Source of the DNA: Orbilia blumenaviensis
Lineage: Eukaryota > Ascomycota > Orbiliomycetes > Orbiliales > Orbiliaceae
Direction of reading: 5' to 3'
Assembly: GCA_036872755.1 (NCBI GenBank)
Contig: JAVHNS010000004.1
Coordinates: 1,178,001 to 1,242,000, forward strand
Length of the DNA stretch: 64,000 nt
Below, piece by piece: positions 1-9,931 of the stretch (position 1 is the stretch's first letter; every line of letters starts with the position of its first letter). Under the pieces are notes generated by a model that saw only the letters and a list, made by a program, of their open reading frames with translations, was not told the origin of the DNA and searched no databases. The translations under genes were made by a program, and so were the position numbers.

Positions 1-337
1 TCCTATTCACAAACATGCCTTCATAAGAGGCTGCTGGTGCCATCTCTCTGAAGTCCACGAACTCGTATTCTCCTTTGGGGCTTCTGATAAGCATGAAACC
101 GCCTCCACCGATACCACTGTGATACATGGCAACTGTTCCCACACAAATTACAGTTCCAACCATAGCATCGGCAGCATTGCCACCTTTCTTCATAAGATCA
201 ATACCAATCTGGCTGCAAACATCCGCCTGAGCTGCGACGGCGCCATTGCGGTCTTGTTGTAGTTGGCGGTTATGGATCGTGGGTAACGACTGAACAGTCG
301 TGGCGAGAACAGTAAGGAGAATTGGTAACGACCTCAT
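1..337 (-). CDS. Gamma-glutamyltransferase, N-terminal part (runs off the left edge)
   Basis: The minus strand reads open from an ATG at 337 to the window edge: 112 residues with no stop and no intron needed. Residues 1-18 look like a cleaved signal peptide (MRSLPILLTVLATTVQS). The rest matches the start of the gamma-glutamyltranspeptidase large subunit: GGNAADAMV near 52-60, SGIGGGGFML near 74-83, and FVDFREMAPA near 93-102, whose Arg97 corresponds to the family arginine that binds the glutamyl carboxylate. The family cleaves gamma-glutamyl bonds of glutathione and transfers the glutamyl group. The signal peptide suggests a secreted or vacuolar enzyme. The catalytic Thr that starts the small subunit lies outside the window, so activity cannot be judged. 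Family assignment is firm. Confidence 0.9.
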   Translation of the reverse strand, partial: MRSLPILLTVLATTVQSLPTIHNRQLQQDRNGAVAAQADVCSQIGIDLMKKGGNAADAMVGTVICVGTVAMYHSGIGGGGFMLIRSPKGEYEFVDFREMAPAASYEGMFVNR

Positions 338-2083
338 GGCGACTAGTCTATATAAGAGTAGTGGGAGCTAAGGATCAAAGATAGCGATATATATATCGAG
401 ATAGAAACAGCCACCAGACAATCAGAGTTATCGTCAATGGTTGAACTCGTGAAGGATGATGAGCTGACCGTAGAGGGCGCGGACGGTTCAGTTATATAAT
501 TATTTCTTACCAAGATTCCAATATATTATAATGTCAGAACGCTCTTAAGATCCCTCCCAATGTTGTGTCTGAAACTGACAGATACTATGAGAAGGATGGT
601 AAATCAGTTCCTCCTGGGTGAGGTCACTGGTCTTTCCTTGTCCCGTCGCATGGACAGATGTAGACACCTTCCCGAAGCGTTACCTGCGCCCGCGCCGGGG
701 TGGACTTAAGGTCCAAAGAAGATCTCTGTTAAATTTAATGGAGGCATGTTGATATCCCTCCCCGAACGGGGTACTTCCTTAGTGAACACACATGCTAGTG
801 GCCGATGTCGCGATATAGTAACCCTAGCACAACGTTGGATGTTAAAGGGAATAGATTCCGTGTCGGTTCTGGAAAGAAATGTCCATCTAAACGGACCCTT
901 GCCGGATGTAGTAGTTCTGCGGAAGCTTTTTAGACAATCCGGGAATTTTCCATGGCCGACCTGCATTGTCATAGTTGCCTAATTCGTGTTGGTTGGAAGA
1001 AGTGGAACTTGTCAGACCTGTCGGGCACCTATCCGTCTTCTACCGCGAGATGGTCTTGAAAAGACCTCTTGTTCCTCCGCAGCGTTGATGGCTTGGTACG
1101 TTGGAATTGATTCTATCTTTTTTTTTTTTTTTTTTTTTGTGGTCGAATAAAAAGTTGTTCTTATGGGTAAAAGAGACGAGAGAATACTCGAATTCGCTGC
1201 CTTTTGAGGGAGCGCATAACTGTGTCGTTATGGCTGGCGCAAATAACGCCATCACCCTCGCAAAAATGAAAAAATCTGTATTGTAGTGGGAAATAAACTT
1301 TTCACCGAGTTCTGAAACTTTTCAATGCCAAAAAATAAAATTTTTTATCATCTATCATGATTTCTGTTGTTGAACAAAACGTCAAGAAGCTTGGAATTGT
1401 GTCAAATACTGCGGGTTGGGGCTTTTCGCCCATCTGTTGTGTTCATCTTGGTAGGTTTTCGAGGCCGCGAGGCTTGGCAACGTTTCATCAAGCAATTGAG
1501 GACTTACTCGATTCGTGCTTCATGGGACTGGGAAATTAACAGAATCTTCTACTTATGCGAAATACGTGTCCAGGCGAAGCTTATGCGATAACGGAAGCCG
1601 GATCGGTCGTTTAAAACAACCTGTACTGACTTGGTGAGCTTGGTGATCCGGATTTACAAAACGGGAATCTTGTATTACGTACCATAGTCCGTAACACATC
1701 GGTCAGGGCTTTAATCTTATATTGACGGCCACATTACGGGAAATTTTTTTACACAGCAGGACGCTTAGATATGTGAATGCCTTTTGTTAATAACAGTTAT
1801 GTAGCTATAATTAATGTTGACTTGGAAGATATCTCGCTTGGGTGCTTTATTTCGCAAATTTCTGCCTTCAGAGTGTAGAGGCACTTCAAGACTATAGAAA
1901 CTATAAAACCTTTGTCTTGTTGTGTAGATATGCATGTGTTCATAGTGTATATTATAGTACTTCGACAGCAAGGTGTACATAGGTACTAAGTTGGGCAACG
2001 TATGTTCTTAGTTTTATTATCGTCTAAAGAGGTACCAGTCCTTTGATCAAGCTAATACTCGATTCTGCCTTTAGACCACATAT

Positions 2084-2455
2084 GTGCAGCAACACTGGTG
2101 CCCTCTATCAAAACTGATTATGTTACACATGTAGCCTGAATCTATGGCCAATTTTGTCCTTAGAGTGTATATATATACGTGGAGCAATATCGATGGAGCT
2201 TTATAAAAGTCGGCTCTATTACACAGGTTTGGCGTCTACATCTGCAACTGATCATGCATTCGAATTGCAGACGTGGAGTAATGCTAATATCTAGGTATTT
2301 CATGAAAATTGACTCTCTTATATTCCTGCAACCTACATTTCTGGACGGTTATGTACCTGAGCTGTAGATGTGGAGCAATATTACTGGAATTTCTATAAAA
2401 ATTAATTTTGTTACACATGCCAGTAGCCTACTTCTGTGTGTAGCACAGGGGTAGC
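2084..2455. repeat. Degenerate ~95-bp tandem repeat, about four units
   Basis: Units begin at about 2084, 2179, 2273 and 2370, each with GTGSAGYAAYR-like starts (gtgcagcaac, gtggagcaat, gtggagtaat, gtggagcaat). An internal segment of the form 'ataaaaattgattttgttacaca' recurs with substitutions. Unit spacing is 95, 94 and 97 bp. The units are well diverged from one another, so the array is old. It has no coding continuity. Confidence 0.6.
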
Positions 2456-3418
2456 AGATGCCGGAAGAACCATTTTGCACAACCTACAACAGGCTGGCAT
2501 ACAGTTTATTCTCGTCGAGGAAAGCACTACCATACCGGAGAGCATTCTTTAAGTGCGATAACTGCTATGGACTAGCGTTGGACTATTTTTATGCCCCATG
2601 TGCCCACCCACACGTGGTTTCCCGTTCCTTGGTTGTGCACCGGTGCGCCATTGCCGTATGAAGATCCATTCCGCGACTAAGTGCAGATAGGCCCTGTGGA
2701 ACTCTCGCTTCTTTATTTAAGAGGTAGTAAACTGAATACTATAGTACTACACCACACAGCTGCCGTTGTCATCAATCAAGTTCTAGCTATCCCAGGGGAA
2801 CTTGTGTTTAAAATTTTTAACTTTAGTTTCCGGATAAACGGCAAATATTTTGGAGCTGCGAGATGAGGAAGCACCTTCCGAGACGAGTTATGTCCAGGAG
2901 TTCTTCGAAAATATTCAAGTTTCACGGCGTGCTTCGGGATATAAACCAGAGCTCGACAGTTAGTAGTTGGCAAACTGCAGCTGTCAAGTAGACGTGGCGA
3001 ATATACACATGCATATATTGCTACTTCTATTCTAATGGATGTTACAACGTTAAGAATGATCTAAGTATTGAGATGTGGCATTCTAAATAATCTGGGAGCT
3101 CCATTGCTTAAGGCGAAGAGTCCTAATTGTCTCGATCATTCTAGATCTCTAGATAATCAATAAGATCTTAAGATGCCGAGTTTCAATTGCATTATCTTTA
3201 TTCTAGAGATGGTGTGACGTATAGCTTTCGTATGCGATTGATCCTTCTGTAGCTGGAGCAAGCATTTTACGGAGAGGACCGTTGGGCTAACAGTAAGCGG
3301 GACCTTACTTTATGTGTCTTTGATGTGCTATGGCTGATTTAGACTGTATCGATCTAAGCCAACAGTGGGAGGTCGAAGTGTGGCCAGAAATAACTTGACC
3401 CTATGATGCCTCGTTGAT

Positions 3419-3455
3419 CAAGTTCATATCAACCAATTGCAAGTTCATATCAACC
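3419..3455. repeat. Short direct repeat (16 bp, two copies)
   Basis: The 16-mer caagttcatatcaacc occurs at 3419-3434 and again at 3440-3455. A 13-bp part (tcatatcaaccgg) recurs at 4251-4263. Function unknown. Confidence 0.6.
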
Positions 3456-4636
3456 GGTAACGTAGAGTAGGCCTATGCACATAATCTCGCCATAAAATAC
3501 AAGTCTATAAACATTAATTAGCAAGCCACGTATATAAGGTTCCAAAAGGAAAAAAAATGAAATTCTGTGTAAATATTCTACATGTAGGGCGGCCTCATAG
3601 CTCATATGATGCTGAAATTCATCTATATGAAGCCTATGCACCAACATATATACGAAACACAGCACGCGATAAAATCTCTTTCTTCTACTACCAACCCTCC
3701 CTCTCCCTCTCTCTCGCTCACCCCTTCTCTTTTCTATGTATTAGCGTAGCACATGTCCAATGACGTCTTTTTTTTCTTTCTTTCTTTTTCGTTTCAGCCA
3801 GTTATACATGTTGTTACATCATATTTGTTGCCTTTTGTTAATTAATTTCATCACCGATGCTATAATGTATGTAAAAAGTCTGTCTAGGAAAGTTCGCATC
3901 GGAATAGGCGAGGGACTTTTAGATGTAGCATGTCGGAAACTACACAACTGGGTATAAAAACGTGAACGTTGATTTAGTGTGCTACATGCATGCAGGAGCT
4001 AGCTATATGACAGCCGTTGTTAAGGCCGGGGACCTCGGCTTCCAGGCCTCTCAAAGCAGGGGATCTAAATCGTGGACCATAATTAATTGTACTGGGGACA
4101 AAAGTTGACATATTGGACTTGTATAGTGCACTAGTGACTCGAAAACCGTCTCGAATCAGGGAACAGGGGATTAAAGGTCAAGTCTAGAGATCGGAGGGTG
4201 CGTGGCTGTCTACTTCACCAGCCTGTTGAGCGCCACACGTCATACCTGCATCATATCAACCGGCAACCATTTCATGGTTTGGCCTTGAATTGAAATTCTT
4301 ATTTGAATGACCTCTCAAAGATGGATAACATACGAAGCCACAATTTTATATAACCCCATGGTAGTCCTCAGCAAACGTTAGACGGTTTTAGTGCTCAGAT
4401 CGATCGCCACAATAGAACAGCTCACGTCAACGCCTATATTATAAATATTTATATTCACGTTAACGTTACAAACCAATTTTGGCCAAAGTTTCTGTGAAAC
4501 GTCTGAAGCGTGAATCGGAGCTCGAAGCAAGGTCACACAGCACATCCACAACACAAACCAGTTCCACCAGGTCATAACGTTGCAAACCACAGATTGCAAG
4601 TCGGATTAGTCCTGACGGAGTCAAAAATTTGCGAAG

Positions 4637-5245
4637 ATGGAGACCGCGAAGCAGTACTACAATAGACAGTATGAGAGATGGGTCCCGTGGCTTGAAGACC
4701 AATATCTTTACTATTTTAGCAAAGATAACAAAACATCTTACGCCACAAAACGTAAGTCATAGCATCTACGTTATCATGCATGTTAACGTTAGCATGTATA
4801 CATGTATCGCAGGCACGATCGACAACACAACGTGCCAATATTGTCCCATTCGATTCACCCTAAATACAACAGATGACTCAGCTAACAAACCGTACCATTT
4901 TCATGATATTTAGAACAACTTGAAAAAGGCAAAATAACCGGCGTGAGACAAGTCGACAGGCTGCAGGATGATGTGCATAACCTAGCAGCGAACCAGGTGG
5001 GGAAGGATGGATTGCTGCAGCCGGTGGGGGATTTGGTGTCCAAGCAAGGAATCAATAGAGTGGAGAGAGGCGGAAAGGACGAAAATGGGTCGTACGGGGG
5101 ACCCTTAGGCGGCGTTACAGATCCTGTTGTGGATGGAGTAAAATCCGGGGTTCAAGCTGGCGTCGATAAAACTACTGAGGGCGCAAAGGGAGTGGGTAAT
5201 TTTGCTGGTGGGTTATCGCCGTTTGGTGGGAAGAGTGAGCCGTAA
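4637..5245 (+). CDS. Small conserved hydrophilic fungal protein (148 aa, two exons)
   Basis: Exons are 4637-4751 and 4914-5245, joined over a 162-nt intron (GTAAGT...TAG) in phase 1. Without the intron the second exon has no ATG. The product starts METAKQYYNR and contains KDNKTSYATK near 29-38 and RLQDDVHNLAANQVGKDG near 54-71. The pattern of a Trp/Tyr-rich N-terminus, a QDDV segment, a 'GGKDENGSYGGPLGG' stretch and a Gly/Val/Lys-rich tail fits a small conserved protein family I recognise from other Pezizomycotina. I know of no assigned function. There is no signal peptide or membrane segment. Splicing is well supported by protein continuity; the family call comes from memory of similar sequences. 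Confidence 0.75.
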
Positions 5246-5566
5246 AGCTTGAAGATTCAGCGCCAATTTGTAATTTGAGGCCTCCATAGTTTTTATCTTT
5301 CGGCCATTCATTATCCTCTTGTTCAGTTCTTGATGCGGTTGTTCTAACACCTCTAGTTTTATAATAATATCCAGTCCGTTATGGTCGTTCATTATATAGT
5401 ATTGTGACAATATATGGCTTTACCAAATCTAAACCAATCTTTAGGTACATAAATATCATAATTTCAAAATACCGACGAAACTCCGAATACCATTTTGTAC
5501 AATTTTAAACACATCCATGGAAGCTATATAGAACCAACAAATCGACGTCCCCGTCATGGCGCAAAC
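5246..5566. other. Intergenic gap between converging genes
   Basis: This 321-bp AT-rich stretch separates the 3' ends of the 148-aa gene and the minus-strand DUF6594 gene. It must carry both 3' UTRs and polyadenylation signals. No further gene is seen. Confidence 0.6.
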
Positions 5567-6886
5567 TCATGTTGGTTTGGCCATAGAGCCGCTATTGCTG
5601 CCGCTCGGTCCATCACCATTTAGTGTGGAACCAACGAAAACCACCATGACAGCGCAATACCTAGGTTCAAAGAGTCATATTAGCCTTGCGAGTTCTAGTC
5701 GTTTCGAGGTTTATCTACTTACGCTGCTGTGGCCCCCATAATTTCGCCTTTTTTCGCAGTCGTGAATAGTGCCATAACGACACCGCAAAGCAGAGTAGAC
5801 ACGCATAAAACTGCCAGCCGTCCTTCATCTGATTTAACATAAAATAATACAATGACTCCAGCGATCAATATCGCAGACACGAGTGTTGCATAAACCAATC
5901 GCATCAATGCATTTTTCCAGTTCGTGTTGTAGTATGTTATTGCAGGGTCCCCATAACTGGCAGGGTTCCCCTTCTTTCTAAATAGCCACCCACAGCCAAA
6001 CGCATCGCGGGCCCAGGTACGCAAAGCGTCTGTCAGGACAGCAGAATCCTCGCTAGAGGCTTGCAACGCACAAACATCACCTTTGTCTTCAAGAAACTTT
6101 GATTCTGTCGGAACTAGGGGACGTGGACGTTCGTTGGCCATCCAGTTTTCGATGTTTTGTATCTGCCACTCAGCAGCATCCTTCAGTGCCAGTTTCTGTT
6201 TGTACCGAAGAAGTTCGTCATCTGTAGGAATCGATCTCTCGTTAGAATATTTCTTGCCTTGTGTTGATGGCGGCCTGCGCAGGTGCGTAGATTCATACCG
6301 TATGCCTTCATAGACTTGCGCAGTCTCTTCACTAGATCTACTCGATATTCCTCAAATTGTTTCTCTCTTTTCCATGACCGATTCAATGAATTTGCGGGGT
6401 TGCCTGCATTCCTCGCTTCTTCTGCCTCAATCATGTCCAATTCGATCAAGTCTTCTTCTATTTCTTCAAGATCTGCCTGCCGATATAGCAACAATTGCGC
6501 ATGCAACCTGCTAAACCGCCTGAAAACTGCAAGGTCCTCTTCCAAATCAATGAAGGCTGCAAGTTTCGAATAACCCGTCGGGACTTCCTTCACTATGCGA
6601 AAACAACCGCCACATCAGCCTTACTGTCCCATAAAAAGTTTCTTTTGATATACTGCATAATTTTGAGCCGCTAGTTACCTGGTATCGGCCGTTTCTTTCG
6701 CGTGATTGTAAGGCTATTCCGGGTCGTCAACCTCCTTGTCGGTCTACGCACGATATCACCATTTTCGGGCCCGCCATAGTCGCCAGAGTCAGATGCCCTC
6801 GCCGCTTCGAGATCCCGGCTCCGCCGTCTTATCCGTCCCGAGCGCGAGCTGACCGATGAATGAGTACTGACGGTAAAAGTTCCCAT
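5567..6886 (-). CDS. DUF6594-family membrane protein (364 aa, four exons)
   Basis: Model on the minus strand: 6886-6679, 6592-6299, 6221-5723, 5660-5567, with introns of 86, 77 and 62 nt. The phases join cleanly into 364 aa. The first ~65 residues are Ser/Arg-rich. The conserved part starts VKEVPTGYSKLAAFIDLEED and continues with an RFSRLHAQLLLYRQADLEEI helix and a KSMKAYDDELLRYKQKLAL segment that only forms after splicing. Near the C-terminus are three hydrophobic segments, the last ending ATAAYCAVMVVFVG, which is typical of this fungal family and supports the last intron. Function of the family is unknown to me. The start is uncertain: an Ala/Thr/Ser-rich ORF beginning at an ATG at 7125 could be an extra 5' exon, but I found no splice pair in the right phase. 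Confidence 0.8.
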
Positions 6887-7850
6887 AAGGCTGTTAGTTT
6901 TCGAACGTTTTAATTGAGTTGCTTTAGGGCAAAGCTGAAAACTGAAGGATCAAGGGGGGGATGAAAGAGGCGGGATGGGAAACGCATACTTCTTGTACCT
7001 ACGCTGCCACCGATATCATGAGACGGTGAGCTGGTGGCCTCTGGTTGTGAATGATCTTGATTTGGTGCGCTGGCCGTCGGTGCGCTGGTCGTCGGCTGCA
7101 GTTCTATGTTGTTGTCGCCAGCCATACGGCCAAGAGATCAATTGACCGACTCGATTGAATGTGATCGGTAGTTCTATGTCGCGGGCGATTCCGTTTTATG
7201 ATTAATTGCGTCAGCTGAGCCGGGAGGATATATTCGGGGAAACCGCAACGTTTTGACCATAGGTTGGCTTGATGGGGAGGAGAAAATATATTCGAGGGGT
7301 AGCGCATCGTTGAGATCTTTGCGACTGCCCACCCTCCGCGAGAACGCGAAACATTTGTGCTCCTGGCCGTGACATGGGTCTGTTCAAGAACCTGTGTGAC
7401 TCTTTGGTTGGCGAGCAAAATCAGCCTGGCACTTGGCACTGCCCCAGATTCCAAGCTTTCCTTTTTAACAGGCATCTGGAAGGCTGAAGGATCAATTCTC
7501 GAAAGTGATGTAACCCATATTCTACAATTTCTCGAGTTATAGACACCTGATTATGTAATAATGGTAATGTTGTCTTCTGGATAGTGAATCTAAATACATG
7601 AAGGGAAGAGTAAAATAGAATAGGTACACTGGCGCTAGGTATTACAATTGTAGAAGCAATATGCCGTGAATTTAAACGTTTCGTGTTATCGGTCAAATAT
7701 AGCGCCTTTGTGTTACAAAAAGGGTGAAAATCAAGGATAATACTGACATAGATTTCGTCAAAGTCGTTAATGTCATGATAAGTGATGAGAGTATTCGAAT
7801 GCTACGAGTTAGTACAAATCGGACAGGCTTTAGGCAGGCAACCTCAGTAC
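6887..7850. other. Intergenic region, possible extra 5' exon of the DUF6594 gene
   Basis: The region holds a 71-aa minus-strand ORF at 7125-6910 rich in Thr, Ala, Ser and Pro. It could be unspliced 5' exon material of the DUF6594 gene or chance. Other ORFs (7104-7475, 7421-7696) have no recognisable features. Confidence 0.4.
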
Positions 7851-8796
7851 CTAATGCCTTAGTAATGAATCAAAGAGCGAGCCAAAACTGCCCCTCGGCG
7901 ACGCACCTTCTCGTGATCGCGGCGGGGAGTGGCGTGAAGACGGCGGTGTTAGATGGGATGAGCTCATGTTAGAGTGAGAGGAATCACCGGAGTCAATCCT
8001 CGATAGTTTACCCTCAAACGCATTTCTTTTAACATCTCCCCCTTCCGAAGCGCTATATCTCTTGATTTTGTAATCCCATACAAATTCTTGGGGTAAAAAT
8101 TCGGCGCCTAGAATCTCGTATTGCCTTCCATCCCTCTCATACCTCACAACCGCGCCTGTTTCAAACCGTCGTCGGGGTATCCTGACCAGATGCTCTTCCA
8201 CGATCTCCTCAGACAAGAGATCTCTGTCATGCTTGTGGCGGATCTTGTAAATGAAAGTTTCGCCCCGGTCGGCACGAACAAGTCTCGGCTTGCTGGCCAC
8301 CTCAAAAATATCGTTCGCATAAATGACTTCCTCACGAAGGCGGAAACGTGGGGCCGATTCCTACAATACTCGTTAACAAATTTCAATCTGGAATACGGGC
8401 TTTCACAAGGAAAAAACCCACCCGTTCGGCTTCATCCGGAGTATCTGGATAGAGCCTCTCAACATGAATACCAAGCGATGCCGAGGTCAACATCGGTTCT
8501 GGAACCATGCTTCTGGGGTACTGATCTGGATGAACATCGACTATATAACCTCGTATATCACGGTCTACAGTACATGAGTTAGTCACTGGCCTTGAAGTTC
8601 GAAGTCATAGGTAAGGCATACACTGCTCGCTTAGGCCGCTTGAGATACTGTATTTGTCGCGCCTTTGTGAACTTGATGAATGGTACTCAGACTGGTGGCT
8701 GTAACCCTGGTAGTGGTGTGATGGACCACCCGAGCCAGAACCCGAGCCAGAGCCCGAGCTCGAGTGGTATGAGCTGGAATGCGATGACCGAGGCAT
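7851..8796 (-). CDS. Hypothetical protein with low-complexity ends (280 aa, three exons)
   Basis: Minus-strand exons are 8796-8622, 8564-8407 and 8360-7851, with introns of 57 and 46 nt. The 46-nt intron (GTGAAA...TAG) is short but is the only join that keeps frame between VGFFL and ESAPRFRLREEV. Residues 1-50 are Ser/His/Gly-rich with a (GS)n tract. The middle of about 150 residues is well ordered and charged (RDIRGYIVDVHPDQYPRSM, YANDIFEVASKPRLVRADRG, RFETGAVVRYERDGRQYEIL). The C-terminus is Ser/Pro/Arg-rich. I recognise no domain, signal peptide or TM segment. The first in-frame ATG is at 8796; the frame extends upstream only through a TTG. Confidence 0.65.
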
Positions 8797-9931
8797 TTTG
8801 GCGAGCTTTGGGTACCTGAACAATTCAATTTTGAAGATGCAAGAAAAGGTAGAAGGATCAAATGATTATTTAGTAGACAGTATATATGTGTAACAGAGCT
8901 CTGATAAAAAGTCGATTGGGTCGCGAACGAGCTAATGGTGGGCTGAGAACCTAATCTTATAGATATCCCAAGATGCCTGAGTACCGGGCCCTTTGATGCA
9001 CATCAAGAGGGATTGACGTGGTCAATTTCCAAGTAGGATGAATAAAAAAGTACGGTGCTATCGAATCGAAGCCTCCGACCTTCGCAGCTTTGTTATGCTT
9101 GGTCGTTTCCGTTTCATAATTCACCTGCAGGTGCTTAAATTAAGAGTCGAAGCCGGCCAGTGATCGAGCCGCATCGTTTCCACTCAAAGCATTGATTGGG
9201 GCTGGCTCCCGGAAACTTGGTTGCCTTTCTGCGGGGGCCTGGCTGACTAGCCGTCCGTTTGGCAAGCGGAACTAACTGATGACTCCAAATTTGCAGAGAC
9301 CACCAACGACTTTAGTATAATGCATATTGCATCGACCAAGCACAATACTTTTGCTTAACTGTTAGCCTTAAAGGCCTGGTCGGATGTTGGAGGAAAGGAT
9401 AACCTCAACTTTACCTGGCTGGTAGTAGCGGGGTAGGGATCTTTGGTCAGGCGGGAGCTCACACACGATCCGATTTGGCAGAGCCGGGGATGACTTTTGG
9501 CCTGCCTCGCACAGCACCGTCGATTGTTCAGCAGGGTAGCAGGATCCTTCTAAATTCTTAGCTTCTGCCGCTCACCTGATACATCATCTGTGCCATCGGG
9601 CCATACATGTCGAGAAGGCTGTCGCAGTCGACTCAGCCTTGCATGCCGTAATTAGCACCCAAGCCCAACAGGAAGGCAAACAGGTGCAGAGCGGCTCTGT
9701 GACTGGAGGCTATCGACAGGGATTTCACCGCCCGCAGATACATATACTCGTGTGAGCGCAGAGCTGACTCCTTGGACTTAGAAGGCTTTCGAAAGGTAAT
9801 ATCTTTCTGCGCACTCGCACTACCTACCTTTAATCGGATAGAATTAAACAACAACTTGCAGTAGCTTGCATCTACCTACACCTTTAGCAGCATCAATAGT
9901 TACACAGCTGGTGGAGAAAGTATCTCAAACC
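8797..9931. other. Divergent intergenic region (1.1 kb)
   Basis: Lies between the starts of the minus-strand 280-aa gene and the plus-strand 1026-aa gene, so it should hold both promoters. No gene, clear TATA box or repeat was found. Confidence 0.5.

Larger units (their letters stand above)
338..4636. other. Long intergenic region without a recognisable gene
   Basis: About 4.3 kb in which every ORF is short and none resembles a known protein or can be joined by convincing splice sites. It holds a 21-nt T run (1118-1138), the degenerate tandem repeat listed separately, a duplicated 16-mer near 3419-3455 and a CT-rich tract near 3690-3730. I see no transposase, reverse transcriptase, LTR pair or tRNA. 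Confidence 0.6.

Noticed and set aside
6910..7125. Ala/Thr-rich ORF as first exon of the DUF6594 gene
   Set aside because: Donors in it (GTAGGT, GTACAA, GTATGC) are in phase 0 or 1, whereas the available acceptors before the next coding block need phase 2; not included in the model.
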